58,954 bases of DNA. Source: Roseinatronobacter alkalisoli. Lineage in GTDB: Bacteria; Pseudomonadota; Alphaproteobacteria; Rhodobacterales; Rhodobacteraceae. The stretch is from contig NZ_JAQZSM010000024.1 of assembly GCF_028745735.1 (NCBI RefSeq), positions 1-58,954 of the forward strand. The letters run 5' to 3'. The position numbers were made by a program, and so were the translations under genes. Positions within the stretch are counted from its first letter, which is position 1; the number at the start of each line of letters is the position of its first letter. Below, piece after piece: positions 35,081 to 43,421 of this stretch. The notes under the pieces are model-generated. The model did not search any database. It was given only the letters and a program-made list of their open reading frames with translations, and was not told where the DNA came from.

Positions 35081-36079
35081 ATGCCGGAGCCACGTGACGC
35101 CGACCGCCTGACGCGGGATCTGGACTGGAACCTGCTACGCAGCTTTGTGGTGATGGCCGAAGCGCGCTCCATCACGGATGCGGCACAGCGTTTGCGGCTG
35201 ACGCAGCCCTCTGTCTCTACTGCGCTGAAAAAACTGGAGGACCGCATCGGAAAACGTCTGATCGACCGCACGCCGGGGCGCTATGAACTGACACGGGCGG
35301 GCGCGCTTCTGTATCGCGAGGCGGTCGAGATACACGGTGCCGTTCATCGGCTGTCGACCTTGATGCGCGACATGACCGACGAGGTGCGCGGCCATGTGCG
35401 TATTGCCGTGGCCAGCCATGTCGTCTGCCCATTATTCGATCAGGTTCTGGCCGAATTTCACGCCCGTCACCCGCGCGCAACCCTGTCAATATCGGTACTC
35501 GGTTCCAGTGCGGCGCTGGCCAGCGTCACGGCGCGCACGGCATCTTTCGCGATCTGTCTTGTGCACAGGCGCGATCCGAAAATCGAATACCTGCGGCTTT
35601 ATCGCGAATTCTTCGGCCTGTTCTGTGGTCCGCCTCATCCGCTTTTCGGTCGCAGGGATTTACGCCAGAAAGACCTTGCCGGACATGCCGCCGTCAGTTT
35701 CGAGACGGACAGGCTGCATGACGCGCTACGCTCGGTGACCTTGTTGCGGGCGCAATCCGAACTGAACGAACAGATCATCGGCACGTCCAGTCATCTGGAA
35801 GAAGTGCGCCGCATGGTGATCGCCGGCCTCGGGATCGGCCCCTTGCCGCTGCATGTGGTGGCGCGCGATGTCCAGGACGGGCTGCTCTGGCGTCTGCCGC
35901 CTTATGACATGCCACCAGCGATTGACGTGCATCTGGTCTGGAACCCCAAAGCAACCCTTAACCGGGCCGAAACCGCGCTTCTCGAAGCTATTCAGCACGC
36001 AATATCATTGGTTCCAATGACGGCGCGCACCTATGGGCTTTCCGCGGAGGAAGATGGCAGCGCCAGCGTCGCTGAGTAA
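35081..36079 (+). CDS. LysR-family regulator of the ten-gene operon
   Basis: A 332-residue LysR protein. The N-terminal helix-turn-helix (about 15-75) has the usual Ala-Ala-Gln-Arg-Leu then Thr-Gln-Pro-Ser-Val-Ser block, and an effector-binding domain runs to about 310. It is divergent from the PotB-like gene, so it probably activates or represses the 25179-34972 operon according to the imported substrate. It converges with choline-sulfatase, so control of that gene is possible but less direct. Confidence 0.88.
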   Translation: MPEPRDADRLTRDLDWNLLRSFVVMAEARSITDAAQRLRLTQPSVSTALKKLEDRIGKRLIDRTPGRYELTRAGALLYREAVEIHGAVHRLSTLMRDMTDEVRGHVRIAVASHVVCPLFDQVLAEFHARHPRATLSISVLGSSAALASVTARTASFAICLVHRRDPKIEYLRLYREFFGLFCGPPHPLFGRRDLRQKDLAGHAAVSFETDRLHDALRSVTLLRAQSELNEQIIGTSSHLEEVRRMVIAGLGIGPLPLHVVARDVQDGLLWRLPPYDMPPAIDVHLVWNPKATLNRAETALLEAIQHAISLVPMTARTYGLSAEEDGSASVAE

Positions 36080-36138
36080 CGCGCTATCGAAATTCGGCTT
36101 GCCCCCCTTAGCGCGCCCCCCGCGTGTGATTACCCATG

Positions 36139-37659
36139 TCATTCGCCACGGGGAAAACGCTTGCTGTCTTCAAGAAGATTCAGGTCCATGTGATTACGCA
36201 TGTAGCGTTCCGACGCCTTTTGCAGCGGCTGAAAATCCCAGGGGAAATACCCCCCCTGCCGCAGCGCCTCATAAACCACCCAGCGCCGCGCCTGACTTTC
36301 GCGCACCTCGGCATCAAAGCGGGACAGATCCCAACGCGCCGCCGCCTGCGCGCGCAGACCGGCCAATATGTCCTGATGCGCCGTGTCATCGGCGAGGTTG
36401 TGCAATTCCTGCGGGTCGGTTTCCAGATCGAACAGCATTTCCGGGTCCAGCGTGCAGCGGATATATTTCCAACGCCCGTCACGCAGACAGACCAGCGGTG
36501 CCTCCGACGCTTCGGCGGCATATTCCATGGCCACGGGACTGGTGCGCACGCCGCCCTGACCCAGCGGCACAAGGCTTTCGCCAGTGGTCCAGGGCATCAC
36601 CTCTGCCATACTGACGCCTGCCAGATCGCATAATGTCGGGCATACATCGATGGTGCTGACAGGCGCATCTACCCGGCCTGCCGCCATATCGGGGGCCGCA
36701 ATCATCAGCGGCACGCGGGCCGACCCCTCAAAAAAGCACATCTTGTACCACAGACCCCGTTCGCCCAGCATATCGCCATGATCGCTGACAAACACCACAA
36801 CGGCTTGCTGGCGTGTTGCCTCCAGCGTGGCCAGGATCTCGCCGATCTTGTCATCAAGATAGGAAATATTGGCGAAATAGGCGCGGCGCGCGCGAGCCAC
36901 CATTTCCGGGGTCAGATCATAGGACCGCCAGTCATTCGCATCAAAAATCCGCCTGGAATGGGGGTCTTGCTGCGCATATGGGATTGGCCCGGTTTCGGGC
37001 ATCAGATGGGCGCAATCCGCGTACAGATCCCAGTATTTTTTCCGCGCAACATAAGGGTCATGGGGATGGGTGAAACTGACCGTCAGGCACCATGGCCGAG
37101 CGTCGGCACCGCGGGCCAGATCATAGATTCTGGAAATCGCGTGATGCGCGACATCATCGTCATATTCCATCTGGTTGGTGATTTCTGCCACGCCTGCGCC
37201 CGTAACCGACCCCATGTTATGATACCACCAGTCGATCCGTTCGCCGGGTTTGCGATAATCGGGCGTCCAGCCGAAATCGGCGGGGTAGATATCGGTGGTC
37301 ATGCGTTCTTCGAACCCGTGCAACTGATCGGGGCCGACGAAATGCATCTTGCCGGACAGGCAGGTATAATACCCCGCACGCCGCAGATGATGTGCATAGG
37401 TCGGAATGCTGGACGCAAATTCAGCCGCGTTGTCATAAACCCGTGTGGCACTGGGCAACTGCCCTGACATGAAACTTGCCCGCCCCGGCGCGCATAACGG
37501 CGAGGCCGTATAGGCATTGGCGAAACGCGTGGACCGCGCCGCCAGCGCCCGAAGGTTGGGCGCGTGCAGCCAATCGACGGGACCGTCGGGAAACAGCGTG
37601 CCGTTCAGCTGATCAACCATCACGATCAGGATATTGGGCCGTGTGTCGTCGTCGTTCAT
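36139..37659 (-). CDS. betC: Choline-sulfatase
   Basis: A 506-residue type I sulfatase. Cys56 in Ser-Pro-Leu-Cys-Ala-Pro-Gly-Arg is the site converted to formylglycine. The start (Val-Asp-Gln-Leu-Asn-Gly, then Pro-Asp-Gly-Pro) and the C-terminal tail with Trp-Asp-Phe-Gln-Pro match choline-sulfatases as I recall them. It hydrolyses choline-O-sulfate to choline and sulfate in the cytoplasm, feeding betaine synthesis or sulfur supply. ATG 37659 starts at MNDDDTRP; an upstream extension is not sulfatase-like. No betA or betB is in view, so the choline-oxidising genes must lie elsewhere. Confidence 0.88.
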   Translation of the reverse strand: MNDDDTRPNILIVMVDQLNGTLFPDGPVDWLHAPNLRALAARSTRFANAYTASPLCAPGRASFMSGQLPSATRVYDNAAEFASSIPTYAHHLRRAGYYTCLSGKMHFVGPDQLHGFEERMTTDIYPADFGWTPDYRKPGERIDWWYHNMGSVTGAGVAEITNQMEYDDDVAHHAISRIYDLARGADARPWCLTVSFTHPHDPYVARKKYWDLYADCAHLMPETGPIPYAQQDPHSRRIFDANDWRSYDLTPEMVARARRAYFANISYLDDKIGEILATLEATRQQAVVVFVSDHGDMLGERGLWYKMCFFEGSARVPLMIAAPDMAAGRVDAPVSTIDVCPTLCDLAGVSMAEVMPWTTGESLVPLGQGGVRTSPVAMEYAAEASEAPLVCLRDGRWKYIRCTLDPEMLFDLETDPQELHNLADDTAHQDILAGLRAQAAARWDLSRFDAEVRESQARRWVVYEALRQGGYFPWDFQPLQKASERYMRNHMDLNLLEDSKRFPRGE

Positions 37660-37744
37660 GACGGTCCTCTTTCGGGTATTGGTGTTCCGGTCTGCCCGGC
37701 ACCGTGGTTTCGCAATGTCCCATATCCGGCGGCGACTGACGCTA

Positions 37745-37801
37745 ATGCATCCCGGCAATCAGGTCTGCTACTTCAGAATCCGATTCTGATATGGGATGCA
37801 T
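37745..37801. promoter_or_regulatory. Large nested palindrome upstream of choline-sulfatase
   Basis: The 313-base gap 37660-37972 holds ATGCATCCC (37745-37753) mirrored by GGGATGCAT (37793-37801). Between them lies a perfect 17-base dyad, TCAGAATCcGATTCTGA (37773-37789). It is about 85-140 bases upstream of betC and 170 or more upstream of the MarR-GNAT gene. It looks like an operator or a cruciform-forming site. The protein that binds it is unknown. Confidence 0.5.
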
Positions 37802-37940
37802 GATTTCAGCGGGCACGCCCCGGATAATGTGCCGCCCTAGCGCAAACTCGCTTGTTTTTGGCCGCCGGTCAACCCTGCCGCGCCGGTGATGCAGTGCCCA
37901 CTTGCCCACAGGATTCTTCGGCTTGCGTGCATTCATATAT

Positions 37941-37954
37941 CTGACTAAAGTCAG
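37941..37954. promoter_or_regulatory. Candidate MarR operator
   Basis: CTGACT and AGTCAG flank two bases to form a perfect palindrome, with ATAT on one side and AATAT on the other, 18 bases before the MarR-GNAT start codon. MarR proteins often bind such short dyads over their own promoters. Confidence 0.5.
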
Positions 37955-37972
37955 GAATATTGGAGCCATGCC

Positions 37973-38857
37973 ATGACAACAGATCAGATCGCCCGCATCC
38001 GCCGCTTCCAGCGCGCCGTGACCACTGAAATCGGCCTGCTGGACACGTCCTTCCTTGGCCGGGGCCGCCCGCTTGGCCCTGCTCGCGTTCTGAACGCGAT
38101 TGGCGGGAGCCGGGTAGAGGTCAGTGAAATACGCGCCTATCTGGGACTGGATTCCGGGTTGATGAGCCGTTTGCTGCGGGGGTTGGAGGCGGAGGGGCTG
38201 ATTGAGGTTGAGCCCGGCGCGGATGACAGCAGGCGCCGGCGCGTGCGGCTGACAGCGGCAGGCGCGCAGGAATACGCCGCCTATGAAGCGCTGGCCGATG
38301 CGCAGGCCCGCGAAATGCTGGGCAAACATGCCGCCCCAGACAAGCTGCTGGCGGCAATGGATATGGTGGCCTCGGCCCTGGGCAAGGAACGCATCGCGCT
38401 GGATGCGGTCGATCCAAGGCACCCGCTGGCGCAGGCCTGCATGAATGCCTATTACACAGAACTGGCGGCGCGGCTTGAACAGGGGTTCGATGTCGCGCGC
38501 TCCAGCGACCCGGATGTGCAGGACATGCGCCACCCGCGCGGCGCCTTCGTGATTGCCACATCGGACGGCCTGCCGCTTGGCTGTGCGGGGCTGAAGGGCA
38601 CGGATAAAGGCTATGCCGAGGTCAAACGCCTCTGGGTCTCTCCGGCCGCGCGGGGGCTGGGGCTGGCGCGGCGGCTGATGCGTGAATTGGAGGATCGCGC
38701 GCGCGACATCGGCGTGACGGTGCTGCGGCTTGATTCCAACAGCGCCCTGCACGAAGCGGTCGCGCTTTATCGGGCAACAGGCTGGGTTGAGATCGCGCGC
38801 TTCAATGACGACCCCTACCCCGACCTGTTCTTTGAAAAACGCCTGATCACCGGCTGA
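37973..38857 (+). CDS. MarR-GNAT fusion protein
   Basis: A 294-residue two-domain protein. Residues about 1-140 are a MarR-type winged helix-turn-helix with a wing rich in Asp-Asp-Ser-Arg-Arg-Arg. Residues about 150-294 are a GNAT acetyltransferase with Ala-Arg-Gly-Leu-Gly-Leu-Ala-Arg-Arg at about 223-231 and a C-terminal Leu-Tyr-Arg-Ala-Thr-Gly-Trp signature. TGGAG lies 8 bases before the ATG. The fusion is known in bacteria, but what the acetyltransferase half modifies is unclear. A palindrome just upstream suggests self-control. Confidence 0.87.
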   Translation: MTTDQIARIRRFQRAVTTEIGLLDTSFLGRGRPLGPARVLNAIGGSRVEVSEIRAYLGLDSGLMSRLLRGLEAEGLIEVEPGADDSRRRRVRLTAAGAQEYAAYEALADAQAREMLGKHAAPDKLLAAMDMVASALGKERIALDAVDPRHPLAQACMNAYYTELAARLEQGFDVARSSDPDVQDMRHPRGAFVIATSDGLPLGCAGLKGTDKGYAEVKRLWVSPAARGLGLARRLMRELEDRARDIGVTVLRLDSNSALHEAVALYRATGWVEIARFNDDPYPDLFFEKRLITG

Positions 38858-38887
38858 TGATGGTAGCTGGTCACCCCTTCATGGGTG

Positions 38888-39862
38888 TCAGGAAAGTGTG
38901 AAGCGCCCGTCCAGCGGCAGGTTCCCGGCAAAACGCAAAGCATTCTTCCGGATGTGTTCCGCGATAGACTGGACTGCCAGCGGGCATCCAGCCGGCGCTA
39001 CATGGGGCGTAATCACCACATTCTGTTTCATCCACAGCGGGTGGTCATCGGGCAACGGTTCAGGATCCGTGACATCCAGCGCGGCACCACCAATCTGCCC
39101 GGAAGCCAATGCATCCATCAAAGCGTCCGTATCAATCAGCTTTCCACGCCCGACATTCACGACCAGCGCGCCTCTCCTGCAGGCTGCCAGGCTTTGGGCG
39201 TTCAGCAGATGCAGCGTGTCGGGCGTCAGCGGGGCGCATAAAACAACCGCATCAGCGCGGGATAAAACCTCGTGCAGTTTCGTGGCCGGGGCAACCTCGT
39301 GCGCGGCCGGGTCCGGCCGACCCGAGCGGGTGACCCCGATCACGGACATGCCGAAGGCGCGGGCGCGGTGCGCGACCTCTCGTCCTATTCCGCCCAGCCC
39401 GATGATGGCCAGACAGCGACCGTCAAGGCAAAAGGCAGGCTGCGCCCGCGCCCGGTCCCACCGCGGCAGTGCCGTTCTGTCCAGGGCCGCAGGCAGGCTA
39501 TGAGACAAGCCGAGCAGCAGCGCCATCGCATGCTCTGCCACGGGCTTGTCGAAGCCGCCACCATTATTGGTGAGTGCTACCCGGTCGGGCACACCGAAAC
39601 GCGCAAGCGCGTCATGGCCTGCCGAAGTCAGCTGGATCCATTCCAGACGAAGCGCCTTTGAACGCAACGTGTCAGCAACCACCTGCGAGTAGCTGGTTTC
39701 GCCACCGCCGGTTATCAACCCATCCAGCTGCGGCGCATAACGCGCGACCGAATCCTGATTCTCCAGAAGTATCAACCGGATGCCCGCCACTGTTCGGATG
39801 GTATTCATGAAGGTCTGGTCCGCAAATGCGGGCAGATAGCCGAGCGTTCTGGCGTCAGGCAT
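38888..39862 (-). CDS. D-2-hydroxyacid dehydrogenase (NAD-dependent)
   Basis: A 324-residue dehydrogenase of the D-isomer-specific family. The NAD-binding motif Gly-Leu-Gly-Gly-Ile-Gly is near 155-160. Catalytic Arg lies in Asn-Val-Gly-Arg-Gly, Glu in Asp-Pro-Glu-Pro, and His in Ile-Thr-Pro-His-Val. It reduces 2-keto acids or oxidises D-2-hydroxy acids. ATG 39862 has GGAGG six to seven bases upstream; GTG 39868 abuts that site and is unlikely. It converges with the MarR-GNAT gene over a 30-base gap holding a weak hairpin, and is divergent from the stress-protein gene. Confidence 0.87.
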   Translation of the reverse strand: MPDARTLGYLPAFADQTFMNTIRTVAGIRLILLENQDSVARYAPQLDGLITGGGETSYSQVVADTLRSKALRLEWIQLTSAGHDALARFGVPDRVALTNNGGGFDKPVAEHAMALLLGLSHSLPAALDRTALPRWDRARAQPAFCLDGRCLAIIGLGGIGREVAHRARAFGMSVIGVTRSGRPDPAAHEVAPATKLHEVLSRADAVVLCAPLTPDTLHLLNAQSLAACRRGALVVNVGRGKLIDTDALMDALASGQIGGAALDVTDPEPLPDDHPLWMKQNVVITPHVAPAGCPLAVQSIAEHIRKNALRFAGNLPLDGRFTLS

Positions 39863-40216
39863 ATTCACCCCTCCATAGCAATCTCATATGTGGTCTTCCA
39901 CTTGCGCCGTAAACGGAGGAGTCCAGCCGCCCCGGTTCATATTCCATGTTAGCAGTCGCATATTGACGTCACAATACATCAAGACATTTGGAAACCTGAA
40001 CCAGTCGCCGGTCATAAATTGTAGCTTTTCTTATGGCCTGCGAAATTCCACAAATAGCGTCATATAACCTTAAAAATAATAAATTTACGTTTAATTCGAC
40101 TGCAATTTATTAATTTAAAGGCGAATTAATTTGTCAAGCCCTGATAATATGCGACATCGGGTCGCGGTCTGGGTCCGCACAGGAGCCCGTGATTTCAGCA
40201 GGGAGAATGTGACAAA
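39863..40216. other. Divergent 354-base intergenic region with AT-rich core
   Basis: No gene is seen. It separates the dehydrogenase (minus) and stress-protein (plus) genes. TATTG and CAATA flank ACGTCA at 39961-39976, a short dyad. From about 40065 to 40135 the sequence is far more AT-rich than its surroundings, with runs such as AATTTATTAATTTAAA, as in an UP-element-like promoter for the stress-protein gene. I found no clean FNR-type box. Confidence 0.5.
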
Positions 40217-40651
40217 ATGTTGGAAAAATTCGTCGTCGGCTATGATGGAAGCGAGACTGCCCGCCGGGCACTCGATTTCGCCGTCGCACGGGCCACAGTA
40301 CAGAACGGCAGCATCGTATTGGTGCATGTTCTGGAATGGTCGCCCTATTCATTTCTTACGCCAACCGAACTGGAAGAGCGGCACATGCGCCGCCGTCAGG
40401 AGATGGAACGTGCCGAGGCCGCGGTGATGGCCCCGGTGATCAAGGAACTGACAGCCCAGGGCGTGAACGTTACCCCGGTGATGCGATACGGCAAAACCGC
40501 CGACATTCTGTGCGCTGTTGCGCGCGAAGAAAGCGCGGTTCAGATTTTTGTGGGCCGAGAGGGGCATTCAGCGCTTGAGGCCCGCCTCTTTGGTTCGGTC
40601 GCGGGTGCTCTGGTGCAGACCGCGCCGGTGCCCTGCACCATTGTTCCATAA
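40217..40651 (+). CDS. Universal stress protein (UspA family)
   Basis: A 144-residue Usp-domain protein. The start Phe-Val-Val-Gly-Tyr-Asp-Gly-Ser is the usual first strand. The ATP-binding motif Gly-2x-Gly-9x-Gly-Ser is present near 114-128, and it ends Pro-Cys-Thr-Ile-Val-Pro. GGGAGA precedes the ATG. It is 23 bases upstream of the symporter gene and probably cotranscribed, so it may modulate or respond to that transporter, a pairing seen for other transporters. Confidence 0.9.
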   Translation: MLEKFVVGYDGSETARRALDFAVARATVQNGSIVLVHVLEWSPYSFLTPTELEERHMRRRQEMERAEAAVMAPVIKELTAQGVNVTPVMRYGKTADILCAVAREESAVQIFVGREGHSALEARLFGSVAGALVQTAPVPCTIVP

Positions 40652-40674
40652 GAAAAATCAACAGGGAAATAATC

Positions 40675-42219
40675 ATGTTTAAATGGACACTTCCGGCAGC
40701 TTTTGCCGCAGCGGGGACGGGGCTGGCGGCAACCCCGGCATTTGCGCAATCCCTCGATGATCAGGTCAACCAGATATTTGCCGTTTCAACAGGCTGGTTC
40801 GTCACTCTTATCTTCTCCAACTTTCCGGGTACTGCTTTCCCGTGGATCGTGGCCTGGCTGGTGATAGGGGCCACGGTCTTTACTCTCTATTTCGGTTTTG
40901 TTCAGTTCCGGGTGATCCGCCATTCCATTGCACTTGTCAAAGGCGACTATTCCGACCCGAAGAACGCAGGTGAGGTCAGCCATTTTCAGGCGCTGGCCAC
41001 CGCGCTTTCGGGGACTGTGGGCCTTGGCAATATCGCGGGCGTCGCGGTTGCCATCGGCATCGGCGGACCAGGGGCCACGTTCTGGATGATCCTTGCCGGT
41101 CTGATGGGCATGGCGTCGAAATTCACCGAATGTACGCTGGGTGTAAAATACCGCAACGAATATGCCGATGGGCGTGTTTCGGGCGGGCCCATGTATTACC
41201 TGACCAAAGGTTTTGCCGAACGCGGTCTGCCGGGGGGCAAGATCCTTGCTGTGCTGTTCTCGATCTTCTGTATCCTTGGCGCGCTTGGTGGCGGGAACAT
41301 GTTCCAGGCCAATCAGGCACATCAGCAGATCACCGGCGTTGTCGGGCAATATCCCGGCTGGATTACCGGGCTGGTGTTTGCCGGTCTTGTCTTTGCTGTG
41401 ATTGTGGGCGGGATCAAGTCGATCGCAAAGGTCACGGAAAAAGTGGTGCCGTTCATGGGCATCCTCTATGTGGGCACGGCGCTGATCATCATCGCGATGA
41501 ACTATCATCTGGTCGGCTGGGCGTTGTCGCAGATCTTCGTCGGGGCCTTCACCGGGCTGGGCGTTGCGGGCGGCATGGTCGGTGCGCTGATCCAGGGGTT
41601 CAAGCGCGCGGCCTTTTCGAACGAGGCAGGCGTCGGTTCTGCGGCGATTGCCCACTCGGCGGTCAAGACCAATGAACCGATTACCGAAGGGTTCGTATCG
41701 CTGCTGGAACCGTTCATCGATACGGTCATTGTCTGCACCATGACCGCGCTGGTGATCATCATCACCCAGCAGCTTGTGACGGACCCCGCAACCGGGCTTT
41801 ACCTTCTGAACGAGGCGGGTAATGCCGTGCGCACGATTGGCGACACTTCGGGCGTGGGCCTTACATCAGCCGCCTTCGGCAGTGCTATCAGCTGGTTCCC
41901 CTATGTACTGGCGCTTGCGGTGGTGCTCTTTGCGTTTTCGACGATGATCACCTGGTCCTATTACGGCCTGAAGGCATGGACCTATCTTTTCGGCGAGGGC
42001 GAGCGCAAGGAACTGGTGTTCAAGGTGATTTTCTGCGTCTTCGTGGTGATTGGTGCCGCAGCGCAGCTTGAGCCGGTGATCGACTTTTCTGATGCGGCGA
42101 TTTTCGCCATGGCGGTTGTCAACATCATCGGGCTTTATTTCCTGATGCCGATCGTCAAGCGCGAGCTGGAAAGCTACGTGGAGCGCCTGAAATCAGGAGA
42201 GATAAAGAAGTTCGCGTAA
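40675..42219 (+). CDS. Alanine/glycine:cation symporter (AGCS family)
   Basis: A 514-residue sodium-type amino-acid symporter with about ten or more membrane spans. The family signature with Gly-Leu-Gly-Asn-Ile-Ala-Gly-Val-Ala is near 115-125, followed by Gly-Gly-Pro-Gly-Ala-Thr-Phe-Trp. The N-terminus has a signal-like hydrophobic segment ending Ala-Phe-Ala-Gln. It imports alanine, glycine or similar small amino acids with a cation. It follows the stress-protein gene and ends at a good intrinsic terminator. Confidence 0.92.
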   Translation: MFKWTLPAAFAAAGTGLAATPAFAQSLDDQVNQIFAVSTGWFVTLIFSNFPGTAFPWIVAWLVIGATVFTLYFGFVQFRVIRHSIALVKGDYSDPKNAGEVSHFQALATALSGTVGLGNIAGVAVAIGIGGPGATFWMILAGLMGMASKFTECTLGVKYRNEYADGRVSGGPMYYLTKGFAERGLPGGKILAVLFSIFCILGALGGGNMFQANQAHQQITGVVGQYPGWITGLVFAGLVFAVIVGGIKSIAKVTEKVVPFMGILYVGTALIIIAMNYHLVGWALSQIFVGAFTGLGVAGGMVGALIQGFKRAAFSNEAGVGSAAIAHSAVKTNEPITEGFVSLLEPFIDTVIVCTMTALVIIITQQLVTDPATGLYLLNEAGNAVRTIGDTSGVGLTSAAFGSAISWFPYVLALAVVLFAFSTMITWSYYGLKAWTYLFGEGERKELVFKVIFCVFVVIGAAAQLEPVIDFSDAAIFAMAVVNIIGLYFLMPIVKRELESYVERLKSGEIKKFA

Positions 42220-42245
42220 CCTGGCACGCCACAGGGCGCGTCAAC

Positions 42246-42278
42246 AAAGGGCCGTGGCCAGTGTGCCTCGGCCCTTTT
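42246..42278 (+). terminator. Intrinsic terminator of the stress-protein/symporter operon
   Basis: AAAGGGCCG pairs perfectly with CGGCCCTTT around a 14-base loop, ending in a short TTTT run, 27 bases after the symporter stop. Confidence 0.8.
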
Positions 42279-42322
42279 GCAATTCCGTTGCGCTGGCTTC
42301 CGGTCCCTGCATTCTGCATGTG

Positions 42323-42352
42323 GCAGGTGGCGCTGCCAACAGCGCCACCTGC
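42323..42352 (-). terminator. Strong hairpin downstream of tctC
   Basis: GCAGGTGGCGCTG and CAGCGCCACCTGC form a perfect 13-base-pair stem with a 4-base loop, 6 bases past the tctC stop on the minus strand. No T-run follows, so it may act as an mRNA 3' stabiliser or a Rho-assisted terminator. Confidence 0.65.
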
Positions 42353-42358
42353 GTCGGA

Positions 42359-43285
42359 TCAGTCGGCCATGACCTCTTCCGTGGCGGCACGGATGCGCCG
42401 CACATTGGCTTCCATGTCGTCCTGCCCGATGAACACCACAGGGAAGAAGGTGTTTCCTTCGGTGATGTCAATGAAGGACTGGTGTGTGCTCGCGAATTCT
42501 GCGGCTGCTATCAGGCGCTCCTTTACATCGTCCGGTGTGCCTGCGGGTACGATGATGGTGCGGTAATCTTCGATCGAATAATCATAACCGAGTTCCATCA
42601 GCGTGGGCGTGTCGGGATAGAAAGGACTGCGCTCTGCCGACATGAAGGCGGCCACAACCATTTCACCGGTTGGCGTATATTGCGCATGCGTCCCGCCTGA
42701 ATAGGCGAAGTCAACCTCGCGGCCCAACACAAGGGGCGCCATGCCACCACCGCCACCGGTCGGCACAATCGCCAGATCCAGATCTTCCTCTTCGGCAATC
42801 GCACGGATGATAGCCTCGTCCAGCGGTGTTTGCTGGGCATAGGTCATCGGGTTTTCCTTGCCATGGGCAATGATTTCATCAAATGTGCTGAAGGGTTGAT
42901 CGGCAGCTGTCACAATGGCGTTCTGCCCCAGGGCAACAGCGGCCAGATATTCGAAATCATCGATTTCATATTCCACCGGCGTGATAATCGGCGTGAAGGT
43001 CAGTGCCGTGGTCCCGCCGAACAGGAACGTATAGCCATCAGCCTCGGTGTTCGTCAGCCGGGTAAAGGCCACGGCCGAACCACCACCGGGCTGGTTTACA
43101 ACATTTACCGGCTGGCCCAGAAATTCCTCCATCACATTGGCCAGAACACGGCCCTGAATGTCGGTCGAGCCACCGGGGTTGAAACCGATCACCATGGTCA
43201 GCGGGCGCGTGGGCCAGTCAGCGGCATAGGCCATCGGCGCGGCCAGCATGGTTGCGCCAAGGATGCTTGCAAAAGTTCTTTTCAT
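42359..43285 (-). CDS. tctC: Tripartite tricarboxylate transporter binding protein (TctC)
   Basis: A 308-residue periplasmic binding protein of the Bug/TctC family. A Sec signal peptide ends at Ala-Tyr-Ala-Ala-Asp near 19-23. The mature start Trp-Pro-x-Arg-Pro-Leu-x-Met-Val-Ile-Gly-Phe with Pro-Gly-Gly-Ser-Thr-Asp is characteristic. It captures a carboxylate for the TctA/TctB membrane pair. It is the last gene of the set, after tctB and tctA, with a hairpin in the 136-base gap before it. Confidence 0.92.
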   Translation of the reverse strand: MKRTFASILGATMLAAPMAYAADWPTRPLTMVIGFNPGGSTDIQGRVLANVMEEFLGQPVNVVNQPGGGSAVAFTRLTNTEADGYTFLFGGTTALTFTPIITPVEYEIDDFEYLAAVALGQNAIVTAADQPFSTFDEIIAHGKENPMTYAQQTPLDEAIIRAIAEEEDLDLAIVPTGGGGGMAPLVLGREVDFAYSGGTHAQYTPTGEMVVAAFMSAERSPFYPDTPTLMELGYDYSIEDYRTIIVPAGTPDDVKERLIAAAEFASTHQSFIDITEGNTFFPVVFIGQDDMEANVRRIRAATEEVMAD

Positions 43286-43400
43286 CGTGATTTACTCCCG
43301 TTGGTTATGCGTCTTCTTGAACCCGGCGATAACTTCGCGTGTAATCAGCCGGTTATCTGCTGCAGCGATGAAGACGATTGATCGCAGCAAAATCTCGAAA

Positions 43401-43418
43401 GATCGGATGACTCCGATC
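43401..43418 (-). terminator. Attenuator-like hairpin between tctA and tctC
   Basis: GATCGGA and TCCGATC form a perfect 7-base-pair stem with a 4-base loop, 3 bases after the tctA stop, and on the minus strand TTTC follows. It could reduce read-through or protect the upstream message. Confidence 0.5.
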
Positions 43419-43421
43419 AGT

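Noticed and set aside
36081-36114. Possible terminator between the LysR gene and betC
   Set aside because: The stem is only six base pairs with a 22-base loop, too weak to call.
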